NCBI GenBank assembly: GCA_024280945.1
Contig: JAMXLO010000104.1
Location: forward strand, 25,202 to 89,201
Direction: 5' to 3'
Length of the DNA: 64,000 nucleotides
Origin: Acetobacteraceae bacterium
GTDB lineage: Bacteria; Pseudomonadota; Alphaproteobacteria; Acetobacterales; Acetobacteraceae
Shown: piece after piece, positions 27,632 through 35,294 of the stretch
Layout of the letters: the number at the start of each line of letters is the position of its first letter
Position numbering within the stretch: position 1 is the first letter of the stretch
Translations under genes and position numbers: made by a program
Notes under the pieces: model-generated
Told to the model about the DNA's origin: nothing
Database searches by the model: none
What the model saw: only the letters and a program-made list of their open reading frames with translations

Positions 27632-28784
27632 GGGTCGCGAAGAGAAAGCCGCTTGCGGCGACGGCGGCCCACCAGGAATCTGTCATCACCTCGAAATTGA
27701 CGCATGAGATCAGCACGCCGGCGCCGAAGGCAGCATAGGCAAAGGGGCGTGTTGCGGCGCTGGTCTGCCCGATACGGTGCAGAACCAGGAGAGAAAAGCC
27801 GAGCGCCAAGATGGCACCGATGGCACCGGTCTCCACCCACAGCTCCAACCATTGATCGTGGGCATAGATGTTGGTGCCATTCAGGATGATATAGTCGCGA
27901 AGCTCTTCCGGCGGCATCGGGAGCTTCGTCGATGACGCGATGCCCCACCCGAGCATTGGCCGAGAGAACAGGTGCGTCGTCACGTGATCCCAGATCTCCA
28001 GCCGATGCAGGCCGGAAATCTTCAGATAGGGCGCGAGTGCTGCACGCTGCTCCGCCAGCAGGTGCAGACCCACCGGCGTCGCGACAGCGATTGTGACCAT
28101 ACCGGCGGCCAGCAGCTTCGGGGCGAGCCGGGATAACCGAAGCGTAGCAGCAAGCACCAGCAGCCCGACCATCATCGCCACTTTCGCGGCGAGGCTCATT
28201 GTCACTGCGACGGCGCATAACAGCGGAACGCCCATCAGCAATGCGCGCTTCCAGTCGCGGCGGTACGCCAGGTAACCGAGTACCGGCCAGACGATCAGCG
28301 CGAGGTGGTCCATGCCGCGGTTGTACTTGGTGCCGACCAAAGGAGGCGGCCGGTCCAGCAGGTACTGCTGCAACGCGAAATCGAGCGCCGTATCGATCAC
28401 GAGGATCAGGCAACCCACCGCGGTTGCAAGCACCAGTACCCGGAACAACCGCTCCGACGCCCCGGCTCGCGGGATAGGAGAGGCCAAGGCGAATAATGCA
28501 CCCGCGAACACCGCCGTGACCTGCAACGCCGCCATCGCACTGCGCGTCGGGTCGACCGACCACGCCACACTGGCCCAACACAGCGCGGCGAAGGACACCG
28601 CGAACCATCCCAGTTGGCGATCGAGACGCGGCCACTGCCGCTGCATGCCCCCCAGCACTACCTGCGTCGCGCCGAAGCCGAACACCAGCAGCGCGTAGGA
28701 TGGTCCAGCGACCAAGCCGATGCTCGGCAGCGCCGCGAACACGGCGATGGTCAGCCACTCGGAGGTGGTCGAAAGCTCGATCAC
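27597..28784 (-). CDS. O-antigen ligase/polymerase-like membrane protein (Wzy_C family)
   Basis: 395 residues, about ten transmembrane segments. The large periplasmic loop contains RLEIWDHVTTHLFSRPMLGWGI and YAHDQWLELWVETG, the conserved Wzy_C core (R-x-W, GWG and H-N/D pattern with His in AHDQ). The family joins O-antigen to lipid A-core or polymerises glycans in the periplasm. First gene of the minus-strand block leading to mdoH. The true acceptor cannot be told. Confidence 0.85.
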   Translation of the reverse strand: MIELSTTSEWLTIAVFAALPSIGLVAGPSYALLVFGFGATQVVLGGMQRQWPRLDRQLGWFAVSFAALCWASVAWSVDPTRSAMAALQVTAVFAGALFALASPIPRAGASERLFRVLVLATAVGCLILVIDTALDFALQQYLLDRPPPLVGTKYNRGMDHLALIVWPVLGYLAYRRDWKRALLMGVPLLCAVAVTMSLAAKVAMMVGLLVLAATLRLSRLAPKLLAAGMVTIAVATPVGLHLLAEQRAALAPYLKISGLHRLEIWDHVTTHLFSRPMLGWGIASSTKLPMPPEELRDYIILNGTNIYAHDQWLELWVETGAIGAILALGFSLLVLHRIGQTSAATRPFAYAAFGAGVLISCVNFEVMTDSWWAAVAASGFLFATLEHAVVSAERT

Positions 28785-28918
28785 GAATCAAGGCACCTCG
28801 GGCAGCGGCCGCGGGCCGCGTCATAGACGGACCCACCCGCAGCGGCAAATCCGCCGCCTGTGGCTGATCCGGATGCCGCGCCCTATATTCGGCCGCATAG
28901 GACACCGGAGTTGACGTG

Positions 28919-29908
28919 ATGGCGAATACCGAGACCGAGGCGCCAGGGGCTTCACAGGTACCGGTGACGGTGCTCACCGGATATCTGGGCGCAGGCAAGA
29001 CCACCCTGCTGAATCGCATCCTGACCGAGCAGCATGGCCGCAAATACGCGGTGGTGATCAACGAGTTCGGCGAACTCGGCGTTGACAACGACCTCGTGGT
29101 GGATACCGACGAGGAAGTGTTTGAGATGAACAACGGCTGCATCTGCTGCACGGTGCGGGGTGATCTGATTCGCATCGTCGGTGGCCTGATGAAGCGGCGC
29201 GACAAGTTCGACGGCATCATCATCGAAACCACTGGGCTGGCGAATCCGGCGCCAGTTGCACAGACGTTCTTCGTCGATGAGAACGTTCGGTCGAAGGCCA
29301 AGCTCGATGCAATCGTGACGGTCGTCGATGCCAAGCACCTGCCGCAGCGATTGGAGGACAGCCACGAGGCGGCTGATCAGATCGCCTTTGCCGACGTGAT
29401 CATTCTGAACAAGACCGACCTGGTGACGTCGGAAGAGCTGGCGGCGGTCGAGAACAAGATTCGCGCGATCAACCGGTTTGCGGTGATCCACCGCACGGAG
29501 CGCGCGGCGTTGCCGATCGAGCAGGTGCTGGACCGCGGCGCCTTCGATCTGAAGCGGGTGCTGGCGATGGCGCCGAACTTTCTCGACAACGACGAGCACG
29601 AGCATAACGACGAAGTGACGTCGGTCAGCTTCGAAGTGGAAAATTCGATCGACCCCGAGAAGTTCAACGCCTGGATCGGCGCACTGCTACAGGAAGACGG
29701 GCCCAACCTGCTGCGCACCAAAGGCATCCTGTCTTATGCGAACGATGATCGGCGGTTCGCCTTCCAGGCGGTGCACATGATTGCCGACGGCGACTTCATC
29801 GGGCCGTGGAAGGCAGACGAGCCACGGATCAGCCGTATCGTATTCATCGGCCGCAACCTGAACCGGCCACGTCTGCGCCGTGGCTTCGAAGGCTGCGCCG
29901 TTGCATGA
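28919..29908 (+). CDS. COG0523 GTPase metallochaperone (CobW/ZNG1-like)
   Basis: 329 residues from ATG 28919, with GGAG 8 nt upstream; a GTG directly before it is not needed. Walker A GYLGAGKTTLLNRIL, NNGCICCTVRGDL carrying the CxCC metal-binding motif, ETTGLANPAPV and LNKTDL switch/G4 motifs are all clear. The C-terminal CobW domain runs about 220-320. An EHEHND stretch at about 225-230 could bind metal. Members deliver zinc or other metals to target enzymes using GTP. It is 60 nt upstream of a WD40 gene, from which it is separated only by a GC-rich repeat. Confidence 0.93.
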   Translation: MANTETEAPGASQVPVTVLTGYLGAGKTTLLNRILTEQHGRKYAVVINEFGELGVDNDLVVDTDEEVFEMNNGCICCTVRGDLIRIVGGLMKRRDKFDGIIIETTGLANPAPVAQTFFVDENVRSKAKLDAIVTVVDAKHLPQRLEDSHEAADQIAFADVIILNKTDLVTSEELAAVENKIRAINRFAVIHRTERAALPIEQVLDRGAFDLKRVLAMAPNFLDNDEHEHNDEVTSVSFEVENSIDPEKFNAWIGALLQEDGPNLLRTKGILSYANDDRRFAFQAVHMIADGDFIGPWKADEPRISRIVFIGRNLNRPRLRRGFEGCAVA

Positions 29909-29920
29909 GAGCATGATCAC

Positions 29921-29966
29921 CCTACCCTCCCCCTCCCCTTGCGGGAGGGGGGCGGGGGGAGGGAGC
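29921..29966. repeat. GC-rich palindromic repeat, copy A
   Basis: A near-palindrome of C-rich then G-rich tracts around a TTGC centre: CCCTCCCCCTCCCC and GGGAGGGGGGC. It matches a second copy at 32410-32448 in both sequence and arrangement. It ends 2 nt before the WD40 start codon, so its G-rich right arm also provides the ribosome-binding sequence. Such palindromes are common intergenic repeats in high-GC Proteobacteria. Confidence 0.6.
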
Positions 29967-29968
29967 CG

Positions 29969-31000
29969 ATGAGCCAATCCGTCGCCCAGTACCTGCTCGA
30001 ATCCCGCGGCACCCATCGCACGCTTGAGGCGTTCGTGGTCGCCGCCTGCTTTGACCGTGCTGGCAGCACGGCCGCCTTTGCTTTGGGCGATGGCACTCTG
30101 CGCCTGGTCACTCTCGCCGAGCGCGAGACCTGGAACACCGTCGAAGCGCACGATGGCGCCGTGCTGTCGCTCGCGCCCGATGCATCGCAGACCGGCTTCA
30201 TCTCCGGTGGAGACGACGGCAGGTTCCGCCGCATCGATCAGACGATCGCCGACTTCCGAAGCAAATGGGTAGAGCACGTCGCAAGCCATCCTGGCGAGAA
30301 GGGAAAGGGCGCACTGATTGCCTGCACGGTCGGCAAGGCGATCCATCTGTACTCGGCTGCCGGCGAGAAGCTGAAAGAGCTGCCGCACCCCTCCACCGTC
30401 ACCGGCCTGACATTCGACGCCCGCGGCAAGCGCATCGCCGCCTCGCACTACAACGGCGCTAGCCTCTGGTTCGTCAACGCAAAGGAAGACAGCCCGCGCC
30501 GGCTGGAGTGGAAAGGCAGCCACACCGCTATCGCTGTCCATCCGGAAGGCGATGCCGTGGTCACCGCGATGCAGGAGAACGCCCTGCACGGCTGGCGCCT
30601 GTCCGACAACCAGCACATGCGGATGAGTGGCTATCCTGCGAAGACCGAAGCCCTGTCGTTCACTCGCAACGGCAAGTGGCTAGCCACCAGCGGCGCAGAA
30701 TCAATGGTGCTGTGGCCGTTCTTCGGCGGAGGCCCGATGGGCAAGGCGCCGATTGAACTGGCCGGTGGCGATGGCGTCACCTGCACGCGCGTCGCCGCGC
30801 ATCCGCAGCAGGAGATGGTGGCAGGCGGCTTTGCCGATGGGCTGGTGGTGCTGGCCGAGGTCAACTCCTCGCGCATCCTGCCGATCGCACCGCCGGGACA
30901 GGGCGGTGTCTCCGCATTGGCATGGAGCCCCGACGGCAGCCAGCTTGCCATCGGTTCAGAAAACGGCTTCGCAGCGATCATCGATCTGTCGAAGCGCTAG
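29969..31000 (+). CDS. WD40 repeat protein
   Basis: 343 residues starting MSQSVAQYLLESRGTHRTLE. Repeated strand units of WD40 type, each about 40 residues, for example VVAACFDRAGSTAAFALGDGT, VLSLAPDASQTGFISGGDDG, VTGLTFDARGKRIAASHYNG and SALAWSPDGSQLAIGSENG. It should form a six- or seven-bladed beta-propeller for protein contacts; no signal peptide or enzyme motif is present. It follows the COG0523 GTPase in the same direction, suggesting a joint function such as a binding scaffold. The partner is unknown. The ATG at 29969 is preferred over an earlier in-frame ATG at 29939 because of the strong G-rich ribosome site. Confidence 0.88.
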   Translation: MSQSVAQYLLESRGTHRTLEAFVVAACFDRAGSTAAFALGDGTLRLVTLAERETWNTVEAHDGAVLSLAPDASQTGFISGGDDGRFRRIDQTIADFRSKWVEHVASHPGEKGKGALIACTVGKAIHLYSAAGEKLKELPHPSTVTGLTFDARGKRIAASHYNGASLWFVNAKEDSPRRLEWKGSHTAIAVHPEGDAVVTAMQENALHGWRLSDNQHMRMSGYPAKTEALSFTRNGKWLATSGAESMVLWPFFGGGPMGKAPIELAGGDGVTCTRVAAHPQQEMVAGGFADGLVVLAEVNSSRILPIAPPGQGGVSALAWSPDGSQLAIGSENGFAAIIDLSKR

Positions 31001-31006
31001 CGTGGC

Positions 31007-31059
31007 GGTTCCGAAGTCCGCAATAGCTTGGGGCGTGCTCCGTGGGGGACTTCGGAACC
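31007..31059. repeat. Perfect 13-bp inverted repeat
   Basis: Arms GGTTCCGAAGTCC and GGACTTCGGAACC separated by 27 nt, starting 7 nt after the WD40 stop codon. It may be a terminator-like hairpin without T-run, or one end of a small mobile repeat together with the structure at 31067-31163. Confidence 0.6.
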
Positions 31060-31066
31060 ATAATCC

Positions 31067-31163
31067 ACACTAGGAATCAACGCTTGGCTAGTGTCCTGAT
31101 CGATTCGAAAGTTCGTAGGGTGCCGGTCCAAGAGTCTGACGAACTTTCGAATCGGCACACTAG
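31067..31163. repeat. Nested inverted repeat with three ACACTAG/CTAGTGT copies
   Basis: A 15-bp perfect inverted repeat (arms GATTCGAAAGTTCGT at 31102-31116 and ACGAACTTTCGAATC at 31139-31153) sits inside a wider pair CTAGTGT (31088-31094) and ACACTAG (31157-31163). A further ACACTAG copy lies at 31067-31073. The structure ends 13 nt before the ABC binding-protein start codon, so it would form a long hairpin in that mRNA leader. It resembles a small non-autonomous mobile repeat (MITE) or a regulatory stem. Confidence 0.6.
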
Positions 31164-31176
31164 GGAAGGAACCGCC

Positions 31177-32394
31177 ATGAAACGCCGCACGCTGCTCAGC
31201 GGAGCAGCCGCCACGCTTGCTGCCACGCCACTGGCTCGTCCGCACGCGCAGAAGCCGGTGACAATCCGCTGGTGGTACCACTTCGACGATCCGAAGGCGA
31301 CGCCGGACGAACTGGTCGCGGCTTTTCAGAAAGAACATCCTGACATCAGGATAGAGCCGGAGAACATTCCGTGGGGTGGTGGCGGCGATTACGACAATCG
31401 CCTCTACACATCGATCATTGCCGGCAATGGACCCGACACGGCGATGGTCAAGTTCAACAACCTGGCACGGCTGATCGAGATGGACGCGATTGTGCCGCTC
31501 GACAAGCGGATCGATGCGTGGTCAGCCAAGAGCGATATCTCCGCCGATCTGTGGCGTCTGCACACCGCCCCTGACGGCAAGCGCTACTATATGCCGCTGC
31601 AATACGTTGTGCTGTATCTTTACGTGCGGCTCGACTTGCTGGCGAAGCAGAACCTGAAGCCGCCCACGAACTTCGACGATTTTCTGACCGCCGCAAAGGC
31701 GCTGACCGGCGGCGAATTATGGGGCTTCGGTATGCGCGGCGGCTCCGGAGGCCACGATTCGTGGATGCCTTTCGCGTTCGGCACCGGCGCCAAGCCGGTG
31801 CAGGGCGGGTTCGTCTCGCCGCAGGGGCTGGCGCAGAACCGCTACTTCATCGACCTCTACCGCACGCACAAGGTCTGCCCACCATCGGCGCCAACCGATG
31901 CGTTTCTGCAGATCGTCAACAACCTCAAGTCCGGTCGCGTGGCAATGACGGTGCACCACATCAGCACCGCCAACACGATGGCGGAGACGTTCGGCGACAA
32001 CATCACCGCTATACCAGTGCCACGCGGCCCGAACGGCAGTGGCTTCGCTACCTTCGGCGACGGTTCCAACGCCGTGTTCAGCGCCAGCAAGAACCCCGAG
32101 GCCGCCTGGACCTGGATCTCCTGGCTCTCTACCGGACCGAACAACGTGCTGTACAACAAGGCGGCGGGACAGATGACTGTCACCACCTCCGGTGCCGCCA
32201 ACTGGACGCTGCATCCGAAACGCTTCGTCCAAGCCACGGTGGATTCACTGCCGATCGCCGGGGTGCTGCCGAACCTGCCGCAGACCGCCGACTTTACCCG
32301 TGTTGTCTGGCCGCAGAACACGCAGAAGGCACTGCTGGGTCAGATCCAGCCGGACGAGATGATGCAGGCGTTCGAGAAGCTGTTCTTCGGTTGA
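31177..32394 (+). CDS. ABC sugar-type extracellular substrate-binding protein
   Basis: 405 residues from ATG 31177, with GGGAAGGAA 6-7 nt upstream. The N-terminus MKRRTLLSGAAATLAATPLA is a Tat-like twin-arginine signal. The mature part shows the family 1 solute-binding fold: VTIRWWYHFDDP, a PDTAMVKFNNLARL hinge region, YYMPLQYVVLYLYVRLDLL and a C-terminal SNAVFSASKNPEAAWTWISW. It should bind a sugar or related polyol in the periplasm and feed the permeases encoded at 32391 and 34408. A frame extension upstream to 31042 crosses the inverted repeats and is not translated in my view. The substrate is unknown. Confidence 0.9.
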   Translation: MKRRTLLSGAAATLAATPLARPHAQKPVTIRWWYHFDDPKATPDELVAAFQKEHPDIRIEPENIPWGGGGDYDNRLYTSIIAGNGPDTAMVKFNNLARLIEMDAIVPLDKRIDAWSAKSDISADLWRLHTAPDGKRYYMPLQYVVLYLYVRLDLLAKQNLKPPTNFDDFLTAAKALTGGELWGFGMRGGSGGHDSWMPFAFGTGAKPVQGGFVSPQGLAQNRYFIDLYRTHKVCPPSAPTDAFLQIVNNLKSGRVAMTVHHISTANTMAETFGDNITAIPVPRGPNGSGFATFGDGSNAVFSASKNPEAAWTWISWLSTGPNNVLYNKAAGQMTVTTSGAANWTLHPKRFVQATVDSLPIAGVLPNLPQTADFTRVVWPQNTQKALLGQIQPDEMMQAFEKLFFG

Positions 32395-33320
32395 ATTCGA
32401 CTGCCCACGCCTCCCCCCACCCCTTGCGGGAGGGGGTCAGGGGGAGAGGACATCGCCTCCGCTCCAGCGCCACGCCATGGCTGATGCTCGCCCCTGCACT
32501 CGCGGCAGCAGCAGTCCTGGTGCTGTTGCCGGTGCTCGACACGCTGTGGCTGTCGCTGCACGACGTCATTCTTTATCGGCCGCGCCTGCGTCCGTTCGTC
32601 GGCCTGTCGAACTATATGCACGCGCTGAGTGACCCCGTGTTCTGGGAAAGTCTCGGCAACTCGCTGCTCTGGGTTATCGGCGCTGTGTCGCTGCAGTTCG
32701 CCCTGGGTTTTGCCGCCGCCCTCTTGCTGAACCGCAGCTTCGCCTGGCGCGGCGTTGCTCGGGCGCTGGTCGTGGTGCCGTGGGCGCTGCCATCGGTGAT
32801 CATCGGGCTGATCTGGACGTGGATGCTCGACTTCAATCTGGGCGTACTGAACAACATCGGCGTGCAGCTCGGTATTCTGTCGCATTCGGTGCCGTGGCTC
32901 GCCCAGCCGAGTACCGCAATGGCTGGCGTGATCCTGGCGGTCATGTGGCAAGGATTTCCGTTCTTCGCGGTGACCTTGTTAGCCGGGCTGCAAGCGATCC
33001 CGGGCGAGCTCTATGAGGCCGCGGCGATCGACGGCGCCGGCGCGTGGGGCAAATTTCGCCACATCACTCTTCCCGGCCTGGCGGGTGTGATCGCCACCGC
33101 GCTGCTGCTGCGCATGATCTGGGTGGCGAACTCACTCGACCTGATTTTGGTGATGACCGGCGGGGGCCCCGGCACGGCGACCCAGACATTGCCGCTGCAT
33201 GCGTTTCTCACCGCCTGGTCCGGCGGGAACTACGGGCATGGTTCGGCACTCGCGGTGCTGCTCACGTTGCTGCTGCTGGGGGTGGTGGTGACCTATGTCT
33301 GGCGAAGCCGCAGGGAATAG
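32391..33320 (+). CDS. ABC sugar transporter permease, MalF-type
   Basis: About 309 residues. The family core is complete: six transmembrane segments and the EAA loop ELYEAAAIDGAGAWGKFRHI with a glycine at the expected place. The likely start is TTG at 32391, overlapping the binding-protein stop (TTGA). An in-frame ATG at 32484 would remove the first residues but keep the membrane core. The TTG start places the GC-rich repeat (copy B) inside the coding region, translated as a short Pro/Arg/Gly stretch. It partners with the permease at 34408. No ATPase gene is nearby. Confidence 0.85.
   Translation: MNSTAHASPHPLREGVRGRGHRLRSSATPWLMLAPALAAAAVLVLLPVLDTLWLSLHDVILYRPRLRPFVGLSNYMHALSDPVFWESLGNSLLWVIGAVSLQFALGFAAALLLNRSFAWRGVARALVVVPWALPSVIIGLIWTWMLDFNLGVLNNIGVQLGILSHSVPWLAQPSTAMAGVILAVMWQGFPFFAVTLLAGLQAIPGELYEAAAIDGAGAWGKFRHITLPGLAGVIATALLLRMIWVANSLDLILVMTGGGPGTATQTLPLHAFLTAWSGGNYGHGSALAVLLTLLLLGVVVTYVWRSRRE
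32410..32448. repeat. GC-rich palindromic repeat, copy B
   Basis: Same C-rich, TTGC, G-rich palindrome as at 29921-29966. Here it lies at the very start of the permease coding region and reads through in frame as PHPLREGVRGRG. Either the repeat was captured as an N-terminal extension, or translation actually starts further downstream. The two copies are the only close matches I see in the window. Confidence 0.55.
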
Positions 33321-33332
33321 GGAGGCAAGATC

Positions 33333-34394
33333 ATGTGGTCCCGCAACACGCTGACGGACCGTCTCGGGCTCGACTGTCCGATCATCCTGGCGCCGATGGC
33401 AGGCGCCACGACACCAGAGCTTGCCGCGGCGGTGAGCAACGCAGGTGGTTTGGGTTCGCTTGGGCTTGGGACATCAGCACGCGATGCAGCGGAGCAGCAG
33501 ATCGCCACCTTCCGTGCGCTGTCGAACCGCAGCCTCAATATCAATTTCTTTTGCCACCCGCATCCTGGCGACGTGAGCGGCACCGGCGAGGCGATGCGTG
33601 CCCGTCTGCAGCTGTACTACACCGCCAAGGGCCTCGGCGATGTGCCGGTCCCGCGCGCGCCGTATGGTCCCTTCGGACCCGAGCAACTTGACCTGGTGCT
33701 GCGTCACCGGCCAAGGGTTGTCAGCTTCCATTTTGGCCTGCCGCAACCAGAGCTGCTGCGCCAGGTGAAAGCAAGCGGCGCCTTCGTGATGAGCAGTGCG
33801 ACAACGGTTGCCGAGGCACGATGGCTCGAGGCGCAGGGTGTCCATGCAGTGATTGCCCAGGGCCTCGAGGCCGGCGGACATCGTGGCACTTTCCTCGAGG
33901 CTGATCCCAGCACCCAGGCTGGCCTGTTCGCCTTGTTGCCCCAGATAGCAAGCGCGGTGCGGGTTCGGGTGGTGGCAGCCGGCGGTATTGCCGACGGCCG
34001 TGGCATCGCCGCCGCCCTCATGCTCGGGGCGAGCGGGGTGCAGATCGGCACGGCTTTCCTGCGCTGCCCAGAGGCGGCAGTGCATCCGGTACACCGCGCC
34101 GCACTCGCGACCGCGCGCGACGACGCCACGTGCCTAACGTGTTTGGTATCGGGCAAGCCCGCGCGCATGCTGCGCAACCGGTTCATCGACGAACTCAGCG
34201 ACGCGGAGGGGTTGACGGCCCCCTTCCCGGCTCAACTCGCCATCACCGGACCGCTGCTGCGCGGACACGCCGATCCCGACTTCCTTCCCATGTTGGCCGG
34301 TCAGGCGGCAGCCCTTAGCCGAGAGATGGCGGCGGGAGACCTGGTCCGTATGCTGGCAGCGGCGACGACCGAGTGTCTGTCCGAGGCTGGCTAG
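33333..34394 (+). CDS. Nitronate monooxygenase family flavoprotein
   Basis: 353 residues, FMN-dependent TIM-barrel. Features: PIILAPMAGATTPELAAAVS at the start (substrate side), GVHAVIAQGLEAGGHRGTF with the His of the family AGGH motif, and the phosphate-binding strands VVAAGGIADGRGIAAALMLGASGVQIGTAF (in pieces). Such enzymes oxidise nitronates such as propionate-3-nitronate; other members act on acyl-ACP (FabK-like). It is inserted between the two permease genes of an ABC system, 12 nt after the first and 13 nt before the second, so it is in the same operon. It could act on or detoxify the transported compound; inference. Confidence 0.9.
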   Translation: MWSRNTLTDRLGLDCPIILAPMAGATTPELAAAVSNAGGLGSLGLGTSARDAAEQQIATFRALSNRSLNINFFCHPHPGDVSGTGEAMRARLQLYYTAKGLGDVPVPRAPYGPFGPEQLDLVLRHRPRVVSFHFGLPQPELLRQVKASGAFVMSSATTVAEARWLEAQGVHAVIAQGLEAGGHRGTFLEADPSTQAGLFALLPQIASAVRVRVVAAGGIADGRGIAAALMLGASGVQIGTAFLRCPEAAVHPVHRAALATARDDATCLTCLVSGKPARMLRNRFIDELSDAEGLTAPFPAQLAITGPLLRGHADPDFLPMLAGQAAALSREMAAGDLVRMLAAATTECLSEAG

Positions 34395-34407
34395 CGGTGC
34401 CGCCGAT

Positions 34408-35253
34408 GTGAGCTCGATCGCCGTGATGCCAAACCGTTTACGCCGTCTGCTCGGCACGGAATTTCCCGTTGCCATCATCCTCGCCTTTGCGCTGCTGCCA
34501 TGGGTCTGGATGATGCTGTCATCCATTCGTCCCGACTCGGAGCTGACGCATTCGCCTATCGCGCTGTGGCCGCACCAGCTCACGCTGATCCACCACATCG
34601 AGCTTCTGCGCCGCACCAGCTTTGCACAGAACCTGCGCGACAGTCTGATCGTCGCGTGCGGCGCCACTTCGCTGGGCCTCGCGCTGGCACTGCCGGCCGC
34701 CTACGCCTTCTCACGGTTTCGCTTCCGCGGCCGCAATCTGCTGCGCACACAGTTCCTGGTGATCAACATGTTCCCGGTGGTCATGCTGATCCTGCCGCTT
34801 TTCGTCTTGATGCGCGACCTGGGTCTGCTCGACACCTATTTCGCGCTGATCGCCGGGCACGCCACCTTCACATTGCCGTTCGCGATCTGGTTGCTGACCA
34901 GCTATGTCGACGGCATTCCGCAGGAGCTTGACCAGGCCGCGATGATCGACGGCGCGACGCGAATGCAAGCCATGCTGTTTGTGGTGCTGCCGCTGGCTAT
35001 GCCTGGTGTAGTGGCGGTCGGCATTTATCTGTTCATCACATCGTGGAACGAATACTTGTTCGCGCTGATGATGACGGGGCGCAACGTCCGCACAGTGACG
35101 GTGGCGCTGCAGCTCTTCATCGGCGAGAACCAGATTCAGTGGGGACTGCTGATGGCCGGCGGCACCTTGGTTGCGTTACCGGCCACCATTCTGTTCCTGT
35201 TTGCGCAACGCCGCCTGGTCGGCGGTCTGACCGGAGGTGCGGTGAAGGGTTGA
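34408..35253 (+). CDS. ABC sugar transporter permease, MalG-type
   Basis: 281 residues, six transmembrane segments, GTG start (GTGAGCTCG). The MalG-type EAA loop reads QELDQAAMIDGATRMQAMLF, and the C-terminal GGLTGGAVKG ending is typical. It pairs with the MalF-type permease at 32391 and the binding protein at 31177. The transporter's ATPase is not encoded nearby, so it must be shared or encoded elsewhere. It is convergent with the dimethylformamidase-like gene, about 40 nt apart. Confidence 0.9.
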   Translation: MSSIAVMPNRLRRLLGTEFPVAIILAFALLPWVWMMLSSIRPDSELTHSPIALWPHQLTLIHHIELLRRTSFAQNLRDSLIVACGATSLGLALALPAAYAFSRFRFRGRNLLRTQFLVINMFPVVMLILPLFVLMRDLGLLDTYFALIAGHATFTLPFAIWLLTSYVDGIPQELDQAAMIDGATRMQAMLFVVLPLAMPGVVAVGIYLFITSWNEYLFALMMTGRNVRTVTVALQLFIGENQIQWGLLMAGGTLVALPATILFLFAQRRLVGGLTGGAVKG

Positions 35254-35294
35254 CCAGGACGGTGCTCGATTCAGCTGCGAGACGAATGTGAAAG

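Noticed and set aside
27628..29334. Minus-strand frame of 568 codons over the O-antigen-ligase-like and COG0523 genes
   Set aside because: It crosses two well-supported genes in other frames and lacks any motif.
31719..32390. Upstream extension of the permease frame overlapping the binding-protein gene
   Set aside because: The extension is an arginine-rich frame inside the binding protein gene; the permease core begins only after 32391.
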